From NCBI RefSeq assembly GCF_001420995.1, contig NZ_CP012184.1:2278501-2342500 (forward strand): 64,000 bases of DNA. The letters are read 5' to 3'. This DNA is from Pseudonocardia sp. EC080619-01 (GTDB lineage Bacteria > Actinomycetota > Actinomycetes > Mycobacteriales > Pseudonocardiaceae). The notes under the pieces are model-generated. The model was not told where the DNA came from. It ran no database searches and worked only from the letters and a program-made list of their open reading frames with translations. The position numbers and the translations under genes were made by a program. Below, one piece after another: positions 15,329 through 23,027 of this stretch (position 1 is the first letter of the stretch; every line of letters starts with the position of its first letter).

Positions 15329-16375
15329 ATGAGCGCACCCACCCGGGCCGGAGGCGGCCTCGACCAGGCCGACGACCGGCCGCTCGACCTGCAGATCGAG
15401 GACTACCGGCGCGAGCTCACCGGGTACTGCTACCGGATGCTCGGATCAGCGTTCGAGGCGGAGGACGCGGTCCAGGACACGATGGTCCGTGCGTGGAAGG
15501 GCCTGGCGAAGTTCGACGGCCGGTCCTCGCTGCGGTCCTGGCTCTACCGGATCGCCACGAACGTCTGCATCGACGCGCTGAACGGCCGCAAGCGCCGCGC
15601 CGTGCCGATGGACCTCGGCGCACCCGGCGCACCGGTCGCGGAGTCGCTGCGCGAGCCGTTGCCCGACGCCGACTGGCTCGAACCGATGCCCGACGCCCGG
15701 GTCTCGACCCCCGCGGGCGACCCGGCGGAGAAGGCCGTCGCCAAGGAGACCATCCGGCTGGCCTTCATCGCCGCCCTGCAGCACCTGCCGGCCCGCCAGC
15801 GCGCGGTGCTGATCCTGCGCGAGGTGCTGTGCTGGAAGGCCGCCGAGGTCGCCGAGCTGCTCGGCACGACGGTGGCCTCGGTGAACAGCGCGCTGCAGCG
15901 GGCCAGGGCCACCCTCTCCGAGCAGGGTGTCTCGGAGGCCGCCCCCGGTACGAGCCCGGTCACGGACCCGGCGCAGACCGAGCTGCTGATGCGGTACATG
16001 GCCGCGTTCGAGGCGTTCGACATGGAGGCGCTGACCGCGCTGCTGCACGAAGACGTCGAGCAGAACATGCCCCCGCTGGAGCTGTGGTTCCGCGGCCGGG
16101 AGGACGTCATCGCGTGGATGGCGACCGGCCCGGGCCAGGGCTGCCGCGGCTCGCGGGTCGCCCCGGTCGAGATCAACGGCACGGTCGGGTTCGCCCAGTG
16201 GAAGCCGTCCGGGCCGGACGGCGAGTTCGAGGCGTGGGGCATCCAGGCACTGCGCATCGAGGACGGCCGGGTCACCGGGCTCAGCATCTTCCTGAACAAG
16301 GACCTGTTCGCCTACTTCGGGCTGCCGGTGAAGCTGGCCGACAAGCCGGAGCTGTGGGAGCCCAAGGTGGTCTGA
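15329..16375 (+). CDS. ECF sigma factor, SigG-like, with C-terminal SnoaL domain
   Basis: A 348-aa extracytoplasmic-function sigma factor. Region 2 (ELTGYCYRMLGSAFEAEDAV then LYRIATNVCIDAL) binds -10 elements and core polymerase; region 4 (LPARQRAVLILREVLCWKAA then EVAELLGTTVASVNSALQRA) binds -35. A SnoaL-like domain of about 120 residues follows (LLMRYMAAFEAFDMEALTAL...), as in M. tuberculosis SigG. Such factors usually lack a classical anti-sigma gene and the fused domain is thought to regulate activity. The ATG at 15329 follows GAGGGGGA. It lies divergent from the MftR-like gene. Confidence 0.85.
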   Translation: MSAPTRAGGGLDQADDRPLDLQIEDYRRELTGYCYRMLGSAFEAEDAVQDTMVRAWKGLAKFDGRSSLRSWLYRIATNVCIDALNGRKRRAVPMDLGAPGAPVAESLREPLPDADWLEPMPDARVSTPAGDPAEKAVAKETIRLAFIAALQHLPARQRAVLILREVLCWKAAEVAELLGTTVASVNSALQRARATLSEQGVSEAAPGTSPVTDPAQTELLMRYMAAFEAFDMEALTALLHEDVEQNMPPLELWFRGREDVIAWMATGPGQGCRGSRVAPVEINGTVGFAQWKPSGPDGEFEAWGIQALRIEDGRVTGLSIFLNKDLFAYFGLPVKLADKPELWEPKVV

Positions 16376-16487
16376 CCGGTTCCCCGCTCGCCGCGGGCGA
16401 ACATCGTCAGCCCAGGGCGGAATCGCAGGTCACGGGCGCGGGGGCGACCTAACGTCGGGGTCGGAACACCGAGAACGGAGGCCCCCG

Positions 16488-17045
16488 ATGCCCGTCCTGC
16501 CGACCACGTCCGACCTCGCCGACCGGCTCCTCGGCGAGCGGATCGTGCTGCTGTCCCGCGAGCTCGACGACGACGTCGCCGCCGAGACCTGCGGCCGACT
16601 GCTCCTGCTCGCCGCGGAGGACCCGCGCCGGGACGTGACCTTGCAGGTCCTCTCCCCCGGCGGCTCACCGGTCGCCGCTGCGGCGGTGCACGACACCATC
16701 CGGGCACTCGGCGTCGACGTGGTCACCGTCGCGAACGGGTCGCTGGCCGGTCCGGCTCCGTTCCTCGTCGCGGCCGGCACCCCGGGGAAGCGGTTCGCGC
16801 TTCCGCACGCGTCGTTCCGCATCCCGGACCCGGAGGACACCGGGCAGGCCCCGGTCCGCGGGGCGCACCCCGGTGACGTCCGGGTCCGTGCGGACCATCT
16901 GGCCCGGCGGCGCGCCGAGATCGACGCGCTGACCGAGCGGTACTGCGGGGGTTCGCTGCCGGGCGACGCGCGGGAGCGGTGGCTCACCGCGGGTGACGCC
17001 GCAGCCGCGGGCCTCGTCGATCACGTCCGTGGAGCGGATAGCTAG
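16488..17045 (+). CDS. ClpP-fold protein lacking the catalytic triad
   Basis: A 185-aa protein clearly related to ClpP: VTLQVLSPGGSPVAAAAVHD at 50-69, PFLVAAGTPGKRFALPHASF at 91-110 and the C-terminal WLTAGDAAAAGLVDHV. Aligning by hand to E. coli ClpP, the nucleophile Ser is Gly-88 (NGSLAGPAPF in place of GQAASMGAF), the His is Pro-113 (SFRIPDPED in place of RVMIHQP) and the Asp is Glu-163. It is therefore unlikely to be a protease and may be a ClpR-like assembly or regulatory subunit. Ser-85 could be proposed as a shifted nucleophile, but without the His this is improbable. The ATG has GGAGG 7 nt upstream. It starts 112 bp after the sigma factor and ends 9 bp before the MerR gene. Confidence 0.8.
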   Translation: MPVLPTTSDLADRLLGERIVLLSRELDDDVAAETCGRLLLLAAEDPRRDVTLQVLSPGGSPVAAAAVHDTIRALGVDVVTVANGSLAGPAPFLVAAGTPGKRFALPHASFRIPDPEDTGQAPVRGAHPGDVRVRADHLARRRAEIDALTERYCGGSLPGDARERWLTAGDAAAAGLVDHVRGADS

Positions 17046-17054
17046 TCTCTCCAC

Positions 17055-17690
17055 GTGCGCGTCTCGGAGTTGTCCCGCTCATCGGGCGTCCCGGTGGCGA
17101 CGATCAAGTACTACCTGCGCGAGGGGCTGCTGCACCGCGGCGAGCCGACCTCGCCGAACCAGGCCCGCTACGACGACACCCATCTGAGCCGGCTGCGCCT
17201 GGTCCGGGCCCTGGTGGAGGTCGGCGGCCTGCCGATCGCCGTCGTGAAGGACGTGCTGGTCGCCGTCGACGACCCGGACACCGGTCTGCACCAGATGCTC
17301 GGGCGCACCGTGTACGCCGTCACCGGAACCGGCCCCGACGACGACGGCGGCCCCTGGGCCGAGCACGCCGACTCCGACCTCCGGGCGGTCGCCGCGCACG
17401 CCGGCTGGACGCTGTCGGAGCAGGCCCCCGCACTGGCCGGGGCACGCAGCGTCCTGGCCCGGATGCACGAGCTCGGCCACGCCCCCGGCACACGGACCCT
17501 GCAGCTGTGGGCGGAGGCTGCGGACCTGGCGGCCGCGGGCGACCTGGAGGCCGTCGCCCACAGCGGGAGCCGCGAGGAGGTGGCGGAGACGGCGCTGGTC
17601 GGGACGGTCCTGGGCGACGCCCTGCTCGCCGCACTGCGCCGGATCGCGCAGGAGAACCACTCCCGGCGTCAGTACCCGTCCGGCGCCTGA
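17055..17690 (+). CDS. MerR-family transcriptional regulator
   Basis: A 211-aa regulator. The winged HTH (MRVSELSRSSGVPVATIKYY then LREGLLHRGEPTSPNQARYD) is at the extreme N-terminus, followed by the MerR coiled-coil region and an uncharacterised C-terminal domain of about 110 residues with no metal-binding cysteines. The GTG at 17055 lies only 9 bp after the ClpP-like gene with no clear ribosome site, so coupled or leaderless translation is likely. The 3' end overlaps the convergent EEP gene by 22 bp. Confidence 0.85.
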   Translation: MRVSELSRSSGVPVATIKYYLREGLLHRGEPTSPNQARYDDTHLSRLRLVRALVEVGGLPIAVVKDVLVAVDDPDTGLHQMLGRTVYAVTGTGPDDDGGPWAEHADSDLRAVAAHAGWTLSEQAPALAGARSVLARMHELGHAPGTRTLQLWAEAADLAAAGDLEAVAHSGSREEVAETALVGTVLGDALLAALRRIAQENHSRRQYPSGA

Positions 17691-18628
17691 CCGGGCAGCG
17701 CGACCCGCACGAGCACGGCGCGGTGGTCGCTGCCCGGCAGCTCGCGCACCACGTACCGGAGGGTGCTGCTGCGGCGCGGCACCAGGACGTGGTCGATCCG
17801 GATGCCCGCCCACCGCGGCCACGACGACGGGAACGTCCCCGCCGCGCCGTGCCCGGTCCCCTCGGCGACGTCCCGGCAGCCGCCGAGTGCGACGCGCAGC
17901 CGCCGGTGGTCGAGCACCGCGTTGAGATCCCCGGCGACGATCGGTGCGGGCCGCGCCCGGGTCCAGCTCCCGATCAGCGCGAGCTCGTCGCGCCAGGACG
18001 CCAGCCGGCGCGGGTCGGTCGGCGCGGAGGTGTGCACCGCGTACAGCGTGCGGGGCCCGAGCAGCCCGCCGCTGACCTCGAGGTGCGGCAACCGCATGCC
18101 CTCCCCCGGGCGGACCTCGACGTCCCCGGCGCGCGGCGCGGCGAGGACGACCGTGCCCCGGCCCTCGGGCACCCCTGGCGGGACCGACGACCAGCCGCGG
18201 TAACCGTCCAGCAGCGGGAGCAGCGCGTCGCGGTAGCCGGCACCGGCCTCGGGAAGCACCGCGAGGTCGGGCCGTTCGGCGGCGATCAGGGCGGCGAGTG
18301 CGGTGCGGTCGGCGCGCCCGAGCAGCACGTTCGCGACGAGCACGGTGACGACGGGCCCACCGGCCGCGGACGACGGCGGGCGGCGCGACAGCCGTCGCAC
18401 CGCGGGGGCCGTGCCCACCAGCCCTGCCGCGACGGCCGCCGTCGCGGGCACCCGTCGTCCGGCCAGGGCGAGCACACCGGCCACACCGAGCGCCGCGGTA
18501 CCGAGGTGCGGCCGGACGGCCGTGGCGCCGACCCGGGCGGAGCCGCGGTCGATCCGCCACCGGGCGGGGAGCATCTGCATCGTCGTACGCAGGGTGGCGT
18601 CGACGGTCCGCTGGACACGCTGGAACAC
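17669..18628 (-). CDS. Membrane-anchored endonuclease/exonuclease/phosphatase (EEP) family protein
   Basis: A 319-aa protein. Residues 35-80 include two hydrophobic segments (LGTAALGVAGVLALAGR and VPATAAVAAGLVGTAPAV), which would place the C-terminal domain outside or at the membrane. The EEP catalytic signatures are degenerate but recognisable: TVLVANVLLGRAD, PDLAVLPEAG, VAGDLNAVLDH (catalytic Asp and Asn), GIRIDHVLV and GSDHRAVLV. The substrate (nucleic acid, phosphoinositide or sphingolipid) cannot be inferred. The 3' end overlaps the convergent MerR gene by 22 bp. Confidence 0.8.
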   Translation of the reverse strand: MFQRVQRTVDATLRTTMQMLPARWRIDRGSARVGATAVRPHLGTAALGVAGVLALAGRRVPATAAVAAGLVGTAPAVRRLSRRPPSSAAGGPVVTVLVANVLLGRADRTALAALIAAERPDLAVLPEAGAGYRDALLPLLDGYRGWSSVPPGVPEGRGTVVLAAPRAGDVEVRPGEGMRLPHLEVSGGLLGPRTLYAVHTSAPTDPRRLASWRDELALIGSWTRARPAPIVAGDLNAVLDHRRLRVALGGCRDVAEGTGHGAAGTFPSSWPRWAGIRIDHVLVPRRSSTLRYVVRELPGSDHRAVLVRVALPGQAPDGY

Positions 18629-18668
18629 AGCCGATCAACGGCCGGCGACGCGTGCCGGTTCCGCGCGC

Positions 18669-19613
18669 TCAGGCCCGGCAGGTGAGCGGGCGGCCGCCGT
18701 TGTACTCGACCATCTCGGCCAGCGCGGTGATCACGTCGATCGGGGCGCCGCGGACGGTGCCGTCGAGCTCGGCACACGCCCGGTGCAGGTTCCCGACGAT
18801 CCGTTCGGCGTCCGGCCACTCCGCGAAGCGCCCCAGGTCGGCCTCCAGTGCGGCGTCCAGCGGCGGGATGCCGGCGTCGAGCGCCTCCTCGGCCAGGTCC
18901 ACGACGAACCGCAGGTAGTCGAGGGTGTCGTGGACGGGGCCGTCGCCGTGGAAGACGGGTCCGTGCCCGGGGACCGTCGTCTCGGCGCCGAGCGGGAGCA
19001 GCACGTGCTCGAGGACGTCGATCGCCCCGGTCACCGACCCCATCAGCAGGAACGGCGTGCCACCGTGGAAGACGAGGTCCCCGCAGTAGAGCAGCGAACG
19101 GTCCGGCACGTGGACGACGACGTCGTTCGTGGTGTGCGCGGGCGTCCCGACGTGCAGCACCTCGGCCCGCAGGTCCCCCAGGTGCAGCGTGATCCGGTCG
19201 GTGAAGGTCAGGAACGGTGGGTCGAGCGGCAGCGAACCCCAGTCGGGGTGGTCCCAGAACGGCAGGTCACGGGGCGGTCCGAAGGCGATCATCTCCTCGC
19301 GGGCGCGCTCGTGGGCGACGATCGTCGCGGACGGGAACACCGCGTTGCCCCAGGTGTGGTCGCCGTGGTGGTGGGTGTTGACCAGCGTCCGGATCGGCAG
19401 GTCGGTGACGCCGGCGACCGCCGACGCGAAGGCCCGGGTGCGGCGCTCGGTGGAGCACGAGTCGACGACGACGGCGCCCTGCGGCCCGACGAGGAGCCCG
19501 GCGTTGTTGATCCACCAGGTCCCGTCCGGCTGGACGTAGGCGAAGAGCCCGTCCGAGACCTCCTCGAGCCGGGGCGGGCCGGGGACGGTGATGTCGTGCG
19601 GCTGCGTGCTCAT
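18669..19613 (-). CDS. MBL-fold metallo-hydrolase
   Basis: A 314-aa metallo-beta-lactamase-fold protein. The metal-binding motif THHHGDHTWGN is intact, with further ligands in HVGTPAHTTND, LLYCGDLVFHGG and VPGHGPVFHG. The family includes SoxH-like and cyclase-associated hydrolases; the substrate is unknown. The ATG at 19613 gives the start MSTQPHDITVPG. Upstream is an elaborate inverted-repeat cluster shared with the divergent DUF899 gene. Confidence 0.85.
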   Translation of the reverse strand: MSTQPHDITVPGPPRLEEVSDGLFAYVQPDGTWWINNAGLLVGPQGAVVVDSCSTERRTRAFASAVAGVTDLPIRTLVNTHHHGDHTWGNAVFPSATIVAHERAREEMIAFGPPRDLPFWDHPDWGSLPLDPPFLTFTDRITLHLGDLRAEVLHVGTPAHTTNDVVVHVPDRSLLYCGDLVFHGGTPFLLMGSVTGAIDVLEHVLLPLGAETTVPGHGPVFHGDGPVHDTLDYLRFVVDLAEEALDAGIPPLDAALEADLGRFAEWPDAERIVGNLHRACAELDGTVRGAPIDVITALAEMVEYNGGRPLTCRA

Positions 19614-19673
19614 GCCGACGATCCTGGACCGCCCGGACCGATCGGGCACGCACCCGAGTGGCCCACCGCCCGC

Positions 19674-19738
19674 TTCGCACGGGATCGCGTCGTTCGCACG
19701 GGGTCGGATCCCGTGCGAGCGATCCGATCCCGTGCGAA
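19674..19738. promoter_or_regulatory. Four-element nested inverted repeat between divergent MBL and DUF899 genes
   Basis: The 13-mer TTCGCACGGGATC occurs directly at 19674 and 19693 (the second with one change) and inverted at 19707 and 19726, ending GCGAA. Inner and outer pairs form two nested hairpins or a paired operator. The centre is about 90 bp upstream of the MBL start and 130 bp upstream of the DUF899 start, suggesting a shared regulator-binding array. Confidence 0.65.
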
Positions 19739-19835
19739 CCCGGTCCGAGGCGCCGCCGCCGCGATGAGTTCTCGGCGGGGCGCAGGTCAGTACCGGTGGG
19801 GACGATGCCGCGTCACCGGATCGGGAGGACCCACG

Positions 19836-20621
19836 ATGACGACCACACCGAACACCACACCGAGGACCACACCGCCCGGCCGCCCGCCCGTCGTCGACCG
19901 GGCGACCTGGCAGGCCGCACGGGACGAGCTGCTCGTCCGCGAGAAGGCGCACACCCGTGAGGGCGACGCCATCGCCGCGGCCCGCCGCCGGCTGCCGATG
20001 GTGGAGTTCGACGGGACGGTCGAGGTCGTCGGGCCCGACGGCCCGGTGCCGTTCCTCGATCTCTTCCAGGGCCGCGACGAGCTCGTGGTCTACAAGCACA
20101 TGTGGTGGGACGGCGCGCCGTCGCAGGGGCAGTGCGAGGGGTGCACCACCACGGCCTGGCACCTGCAGGGCGCCGACTACCTGAACGCCCGCGGCGTCTC
20201 GTACGCGGTCCTGACCACGGGCCGGGCCGACGAGGTGGCCACCTTCGTCGCGTTCATGGGCTACACCCAGCCCTGGTACTCGGTGCGGGGCCTGGACGAG
20301 CCGGTCGGCGGCGCCATGGGCTTCCTGACCAGCTACCTGCGCGACGGCGACCGCACGTTCCTCACCTACTCCACGACCGGCCGCGGCAACGAGCGGGTCA
20401 ACGGCTCGCTCGGTCTGCTCGACATGACGCCCTACGGCCGCGGCGAGGCGTGGGAGGACACCCCGGACGGCTGGCCCGAGGGGCGCACGGCGTGCTGGTC
20501 CTGGCGGACGGATGCGGACGGCCACGACACCTGGGGCCCGACGAGCCGGCCCGTTCCGCAGTGGAGCCGTCCGGGCGCGACACCGGTGGAGACCCTCGGC
20601 CGTGGGAGTGAACACCACTGA
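19836..20621 (+). CDS. DUF899 thioredoxin-like family protein
   Basis: A 261-aa protein of the DUF899 family, predicted thioredoxin fold. Family features: VDRATWQAARDELLVREKAH at the N-terminus, RRLPMVEFD, QGRDELVVYKHMWW followed by QCEGCTT (CxxC motif), and a C-terminal region with LLDMTPYGRGEAWED. The function is unknown; redox activity is inferred from the CxxC. The ATG has GGGAGGA 7 nt upstream. The first 20 residues are Thr/Pro-rich and atypical. Confidence 0.85.
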   Translation: MTTTPNTTPRTTPPGRPPVVDRATWQAARDELLVREKAHTREGDAIAAARRRLPMVEFDGTVEVVGPDGPVPFLDLFQGRDELVVYKHMWWDGAPSQGQCEGCTTTAWHLQGADYLNARGVSYAVLTTGRADEVATFVAFMGYTQPWYSVRGLDEPVGGAMGFLTSYLRDGDRTFLTYSTTGRGNERVNGSLGLLDMTPYGRGEAWEDTPDGWPEGRTACWSWRTDADGHDTWGPTSRPVPQWSRPGATPVETLGRGSEHH

Positions 20622-20643
20622 CGCGAGTTCGCGGGAGGAGAGG

Positions 20644-20717
20644 TGGCCAGGGGCGGGGTCGAACCGCCGACCTTCCGCTTTTCAGGCGGACGCTCGTACC
20701 AACTGAGCTACCTGGCC
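20644..20717 (-). tRNA. tRNA-Phe (GAA)
   Basis: 74 nt read on the minus strand. The acceptor stem GGCCAGG pairs with the 3' strand ending before discriminator A, the D-arm has GCTCAGTTGGTA, the anticodon loop is CT-GAA-AA and the T-loop is GGTTCGA. CCA is not encoded. It is last in a three-tRNA cluster. Confidence 0.95.
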
Positions 20718-20721
20718 CCGG

Positions 20722-20742
20722 CCCTCGGAAGAACTCCGAGGG
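20722..20742. other. Spacer hairpin between tRNA-Asp and tRNA-Phe
   Basis: CCCTCGGA and TCCGAGGG pair perfectly around AGAAC. It probably marks a processing point in the tRNA precursor. Confidence 0.55.
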
Positions 20743-20749
20743 AGTGGAG

Positions 20750-20823
20750 CGACCCAGACGGGACTCGAACCCGCGACCTTCGCCGTGACAGGGCGACGCG
20801 CTAACCAACTGCGCCACTGGGCC
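20750..20823 (-). tRNA. tRNA-Asp (GTC)
   Basis: 74 nt on the minus strand. The acceptor GGCCCAG pairs with CTGGGTC, the discriminator is G, the anticodon loop is CT-GTC-AC and the T-arm GCGGGTTCGAGTCCCG is intact. It is the middle gene of the cluster. Confidence 0.95.
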
Positions 20824-20830
20824 TTGCGCT

Positions 20831-20860
20831 GCGGAAGTCATCGTATCCGATGGCTTCCGC
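20831..20860. other. Spacer hairpin between tRNA-Glu and tRNA-Asp
   Basis: GCGGAAGTCATCG pairs with CGATGGCTTCCGC in 12 of 13 positions around TATC; a likely processing structure in the precursor. Confidence 0.55.
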
Positions 20861-20862
20861 CG

Positions 20863-20935
20863 TACCCCCAACGGGATTCGAACCCGCGCTGCCGCCTTGA
20901 AAGGGCGGAGTCCTAGGCCGCTAGACGATGGGGGC
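20863..20935 (-). tRNA. tRNA-Glu (TTC)
   Basis: 73 nt on the minus strand. The acceptor GCCCCCA pairs with TGGGGGT, the anticodon loop is CT-TTC-AA and the T-loop is GGTTCGA. It is first in the cluster. The 70 bp upstream contain CAACGG/CCGTTG and an AT-rich TATGGTTTTAT stretch that may be the promoter -10 region. Confidence 0.95.
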
Positions 20936-21084
20936 TCAGACCAGCTCGGGGCTCGTCCTTCCCTCAACGGCTGTCCGTTGGGAGCGATAAAACCATACGA
21001 CACCGTCGTCGAGACCCCTGCAGGCACCCCCCTCGTTCCGGTGTCGTGGCCGGTCAGACGGGGTGCGCCCGCGGGGACGCCCGA

Positions 21085-21303
21085 TCAGCGCGCGACGGGC
21101 GGCGGCTGTTCCGGGTTCGAGGAGATCAACCCGAGCATGTCGAGCAGCTCACGGAGGTCGCCGGAGTCGGACGAGTTCTTCGCCACGACGAGGCGGGCCT
21201 TCTGCACCTGGTCGTCGGACACCTTGAACGCGTCGGCCGCGCTCCGGGGCGCCGGGATGGATCCGGTCTCCTCGTCGGTGCCGCGCCTTGCGCCGATCGT
21301 CAT
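21085..21303 (-). CDS. Small conserved actinobacterial protein
   Basis: A 72-aa acidic soluble protein (TIGARRGTDEETGSIPAP, then DDQVQKARLVVAKNSSDSGD). The ATG at 21303 has GGGAGG 4 nt upstream. Codon use is like its neighbours, and the C-terminal helix (LRELLDMLGLI) looks structured. I recognise the type as a common short hypothetical near tRNA genes but know of no function. Confidence 0.65.
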   Translation of the reverse strand: MTIGARRGTDEETGSIPAPRSAADAFKVSDDQVQKARLVVAKNSSDSGDLRELLDMLGLISSNPEQPPPVAR

Positions 21304-21496
21304 GGGGCCTCCCGGTAGGCCGTCTGGGGACCCGTTCCCGACGCTCCCCGACCGTGGGACGCGCCGCGGTGCCGGTTCCGCCGGTACCACCACGTGTTGT
21401 GGCCGTGACCACGACGTTACCCATCGTGCGTACCCGCCGCATGCCCCTTCCCGGGTGACGGGACCACGTCCACGCGGTCACCCGGTGCAGCACCCG

Positions 21497-22777
21497 TCAG
21501 CCGGATGCCGGGGTCCGGCACGGGCTCCCGGACAGCGCGCCGACCGGCACCGAGGCCGCCAGCGCCCGGTACCCGGCCGGTGACGGGTGCAGTCCGTCGC
21601 CGGAGTCGTACTCCGCGCGGAGGCGGCGCGGGTCGCCCGGGTCGGCGAGCGTGGTCGCGGCGTCGATCACCCCGTCGGCCCAGCGGGGGCCCTCCGTACG
21701 GATCCAGGCGTTGACCGCGTCGCGCGTGGCGACGACGTCCGGGGCGTCCCGGCCGCCGCTGGTGGACGGCGGGATCGTGGTGAGGACCACCCGCAGGCCC
21801 GACTCCCGCGTGCGCTCGGCGAACTCCCGCAGACCCTCCTGCAGCCCGTCGGCGTCGGCGCCGGCGGCGAGGTCGTTGGTGCCGATCAGGAGCAGCACGT
21901 CGCGCACCCCCGGCACCGGGGCGACGTCGGCGTCGTACCGGGTCGACGGCGCGTCGCCGCCGGCCGGCGGGTCGTCCTGGAGCAGCTGGTTGCGGGACAG
22001 CCCGGCGTTGAGGACGGTCATCGGGCGCTCGGCGGCCAGCCGCGCGGCGAGCTGGTCGGGGAAGCGGTCGTCGCCGTCGGGGGTGCTGCCGACGCCGTCG
22101 ACGAGCGAGTCGCCGATCACGAGCAGCGCCCCGTCCGGCCGGGTCCCGTGCACCTCCAGCCCGGAGAGCACCGGCCACGACCGCAGCGTCGTCCCGAAGC
22201 CCGCTTGCCCGGTCGCACGGGTGTGGTCCCCCGGCCCGGACAGCCACGACGTGCTCATCGCGACCGGGTGCGAGCTGATCGTCGCCGGGACCGCGGTGAG
22301 GTACAGCGCCACCGTGACCGGCTCGCCGCCCACCACCGGCACCGGCAGCGGATCGGTGAGCACCTCCGCACCGGCGGGGACCTGCGCGTCCGGACGTCCG
22401 CCGACGAGCACCGGCACCGGCGGCTCCCCCGCCGCTCGGGCGAGCGTGACGGCCCCGATCGTCAGCGGGCCGTCACCGTGCCGGTTGGACAGCCGCAGCC
22501 GGACCGCCTCGCCGGAGGTCTGCGGGCGCACCACCATGCGCAGCGTCCGGCCCGCGAGCTGGTCGCCCGGGACCGCCTGCTGAGCGGCGTGCCAGGCGGC
22601 CGTCCACGCGGGGCCACAGCCGGTGGCCCCCGCCGACGCGGCCGGGAGCGCGCCCCCGCAGCCGGCGACCGCGACGGCGGCGAGCGTCGTCGCGAGGACC
22701 GCGGCGACCGCCGGGCGGCGCCACCGCGCGCCGTGTCGCCACCCTCCGTGCGTGGACCGCACGCGCACCGCCTCCAC
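21497..22777 (-). CDS. SGNH/GDSL-family hydrolase, probable lipoprotein
   Basis: A 426-aa secreted esterase or lipase of the SGNH superfamily. The signal sequence ends in a lipobox (LAAVAVAGCGG, Cys near 40), so it is likely lipid-anchored on the outer face. An N-terminal beta-rich accessory region (about 50-215) precedes the catalytic domain: block I VIGDSLVDG (Ser), block II NAGLSRNQLL, block III IGTNDLAAG, and block V SGDGLHPSPAGY (Asp-His). The substrate is unknown. The GTG start lies 250 bp from the divergent prpE. Confidence 0.85.
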   Translation of the reverse strand: MEAVRVRSTHGGWRHGARWRRPAVAAVLATTLAAVAVAGCGGALPAASAGATGCGPAWTAAWHAAQQAVPGDQLAGRTLRMVVRPQTSGEAVRLRLSNRHGDGPLTIGAVTLARAAGEPPVPVLVGGRPDAQVPAGAEVLTDPLPVPVVGGEPVTVALYLTAVPATISSHPVAMSTSWLSGPGDHTRATGQAGFGTTLRSWPVLSGLEVHGTRPDGALLVIGDSLVDGVGSTPDGDDRFPDQLAARLAAERPMTVLNAGLSRNQLLQDDPPAGGDAPSTRYDADVAPVPGVRDVLLLIGTNDLAAGADADGLQEGLREFAERTRESGLRVVLTTIPPSTSGGRDAPDVVATRDAVNAWIRTEGPRWADGVIDAATTLADPGDPRRLRAEYDSGDGLHPSPAGYRALAASVPVGALSGSPCRTPASG

Positions 22778-23027
22778 CGGGTCCGGCCCGGCCGTGGGTC
22801 GGCCGGGTCCCGCACGCGCTGTGTCGATCCGTCACTCGATCACGTTACGGATACGTCCGCTCACTCTGCGACGACCGGCGTGACGAGATCGACGAGCGGC
22901 CTGTCCCTACGGCTGGGCCCGCCCGCCCGCTGGGTGCGGAAGGCTGCGAACCGTCGGGGACACCTCCTAGGGTCGTGCCCGATGCGGAGGCGGCCGGTGC
23001 GGGCCGCCCGGACCGAGGGAGGCGCCG

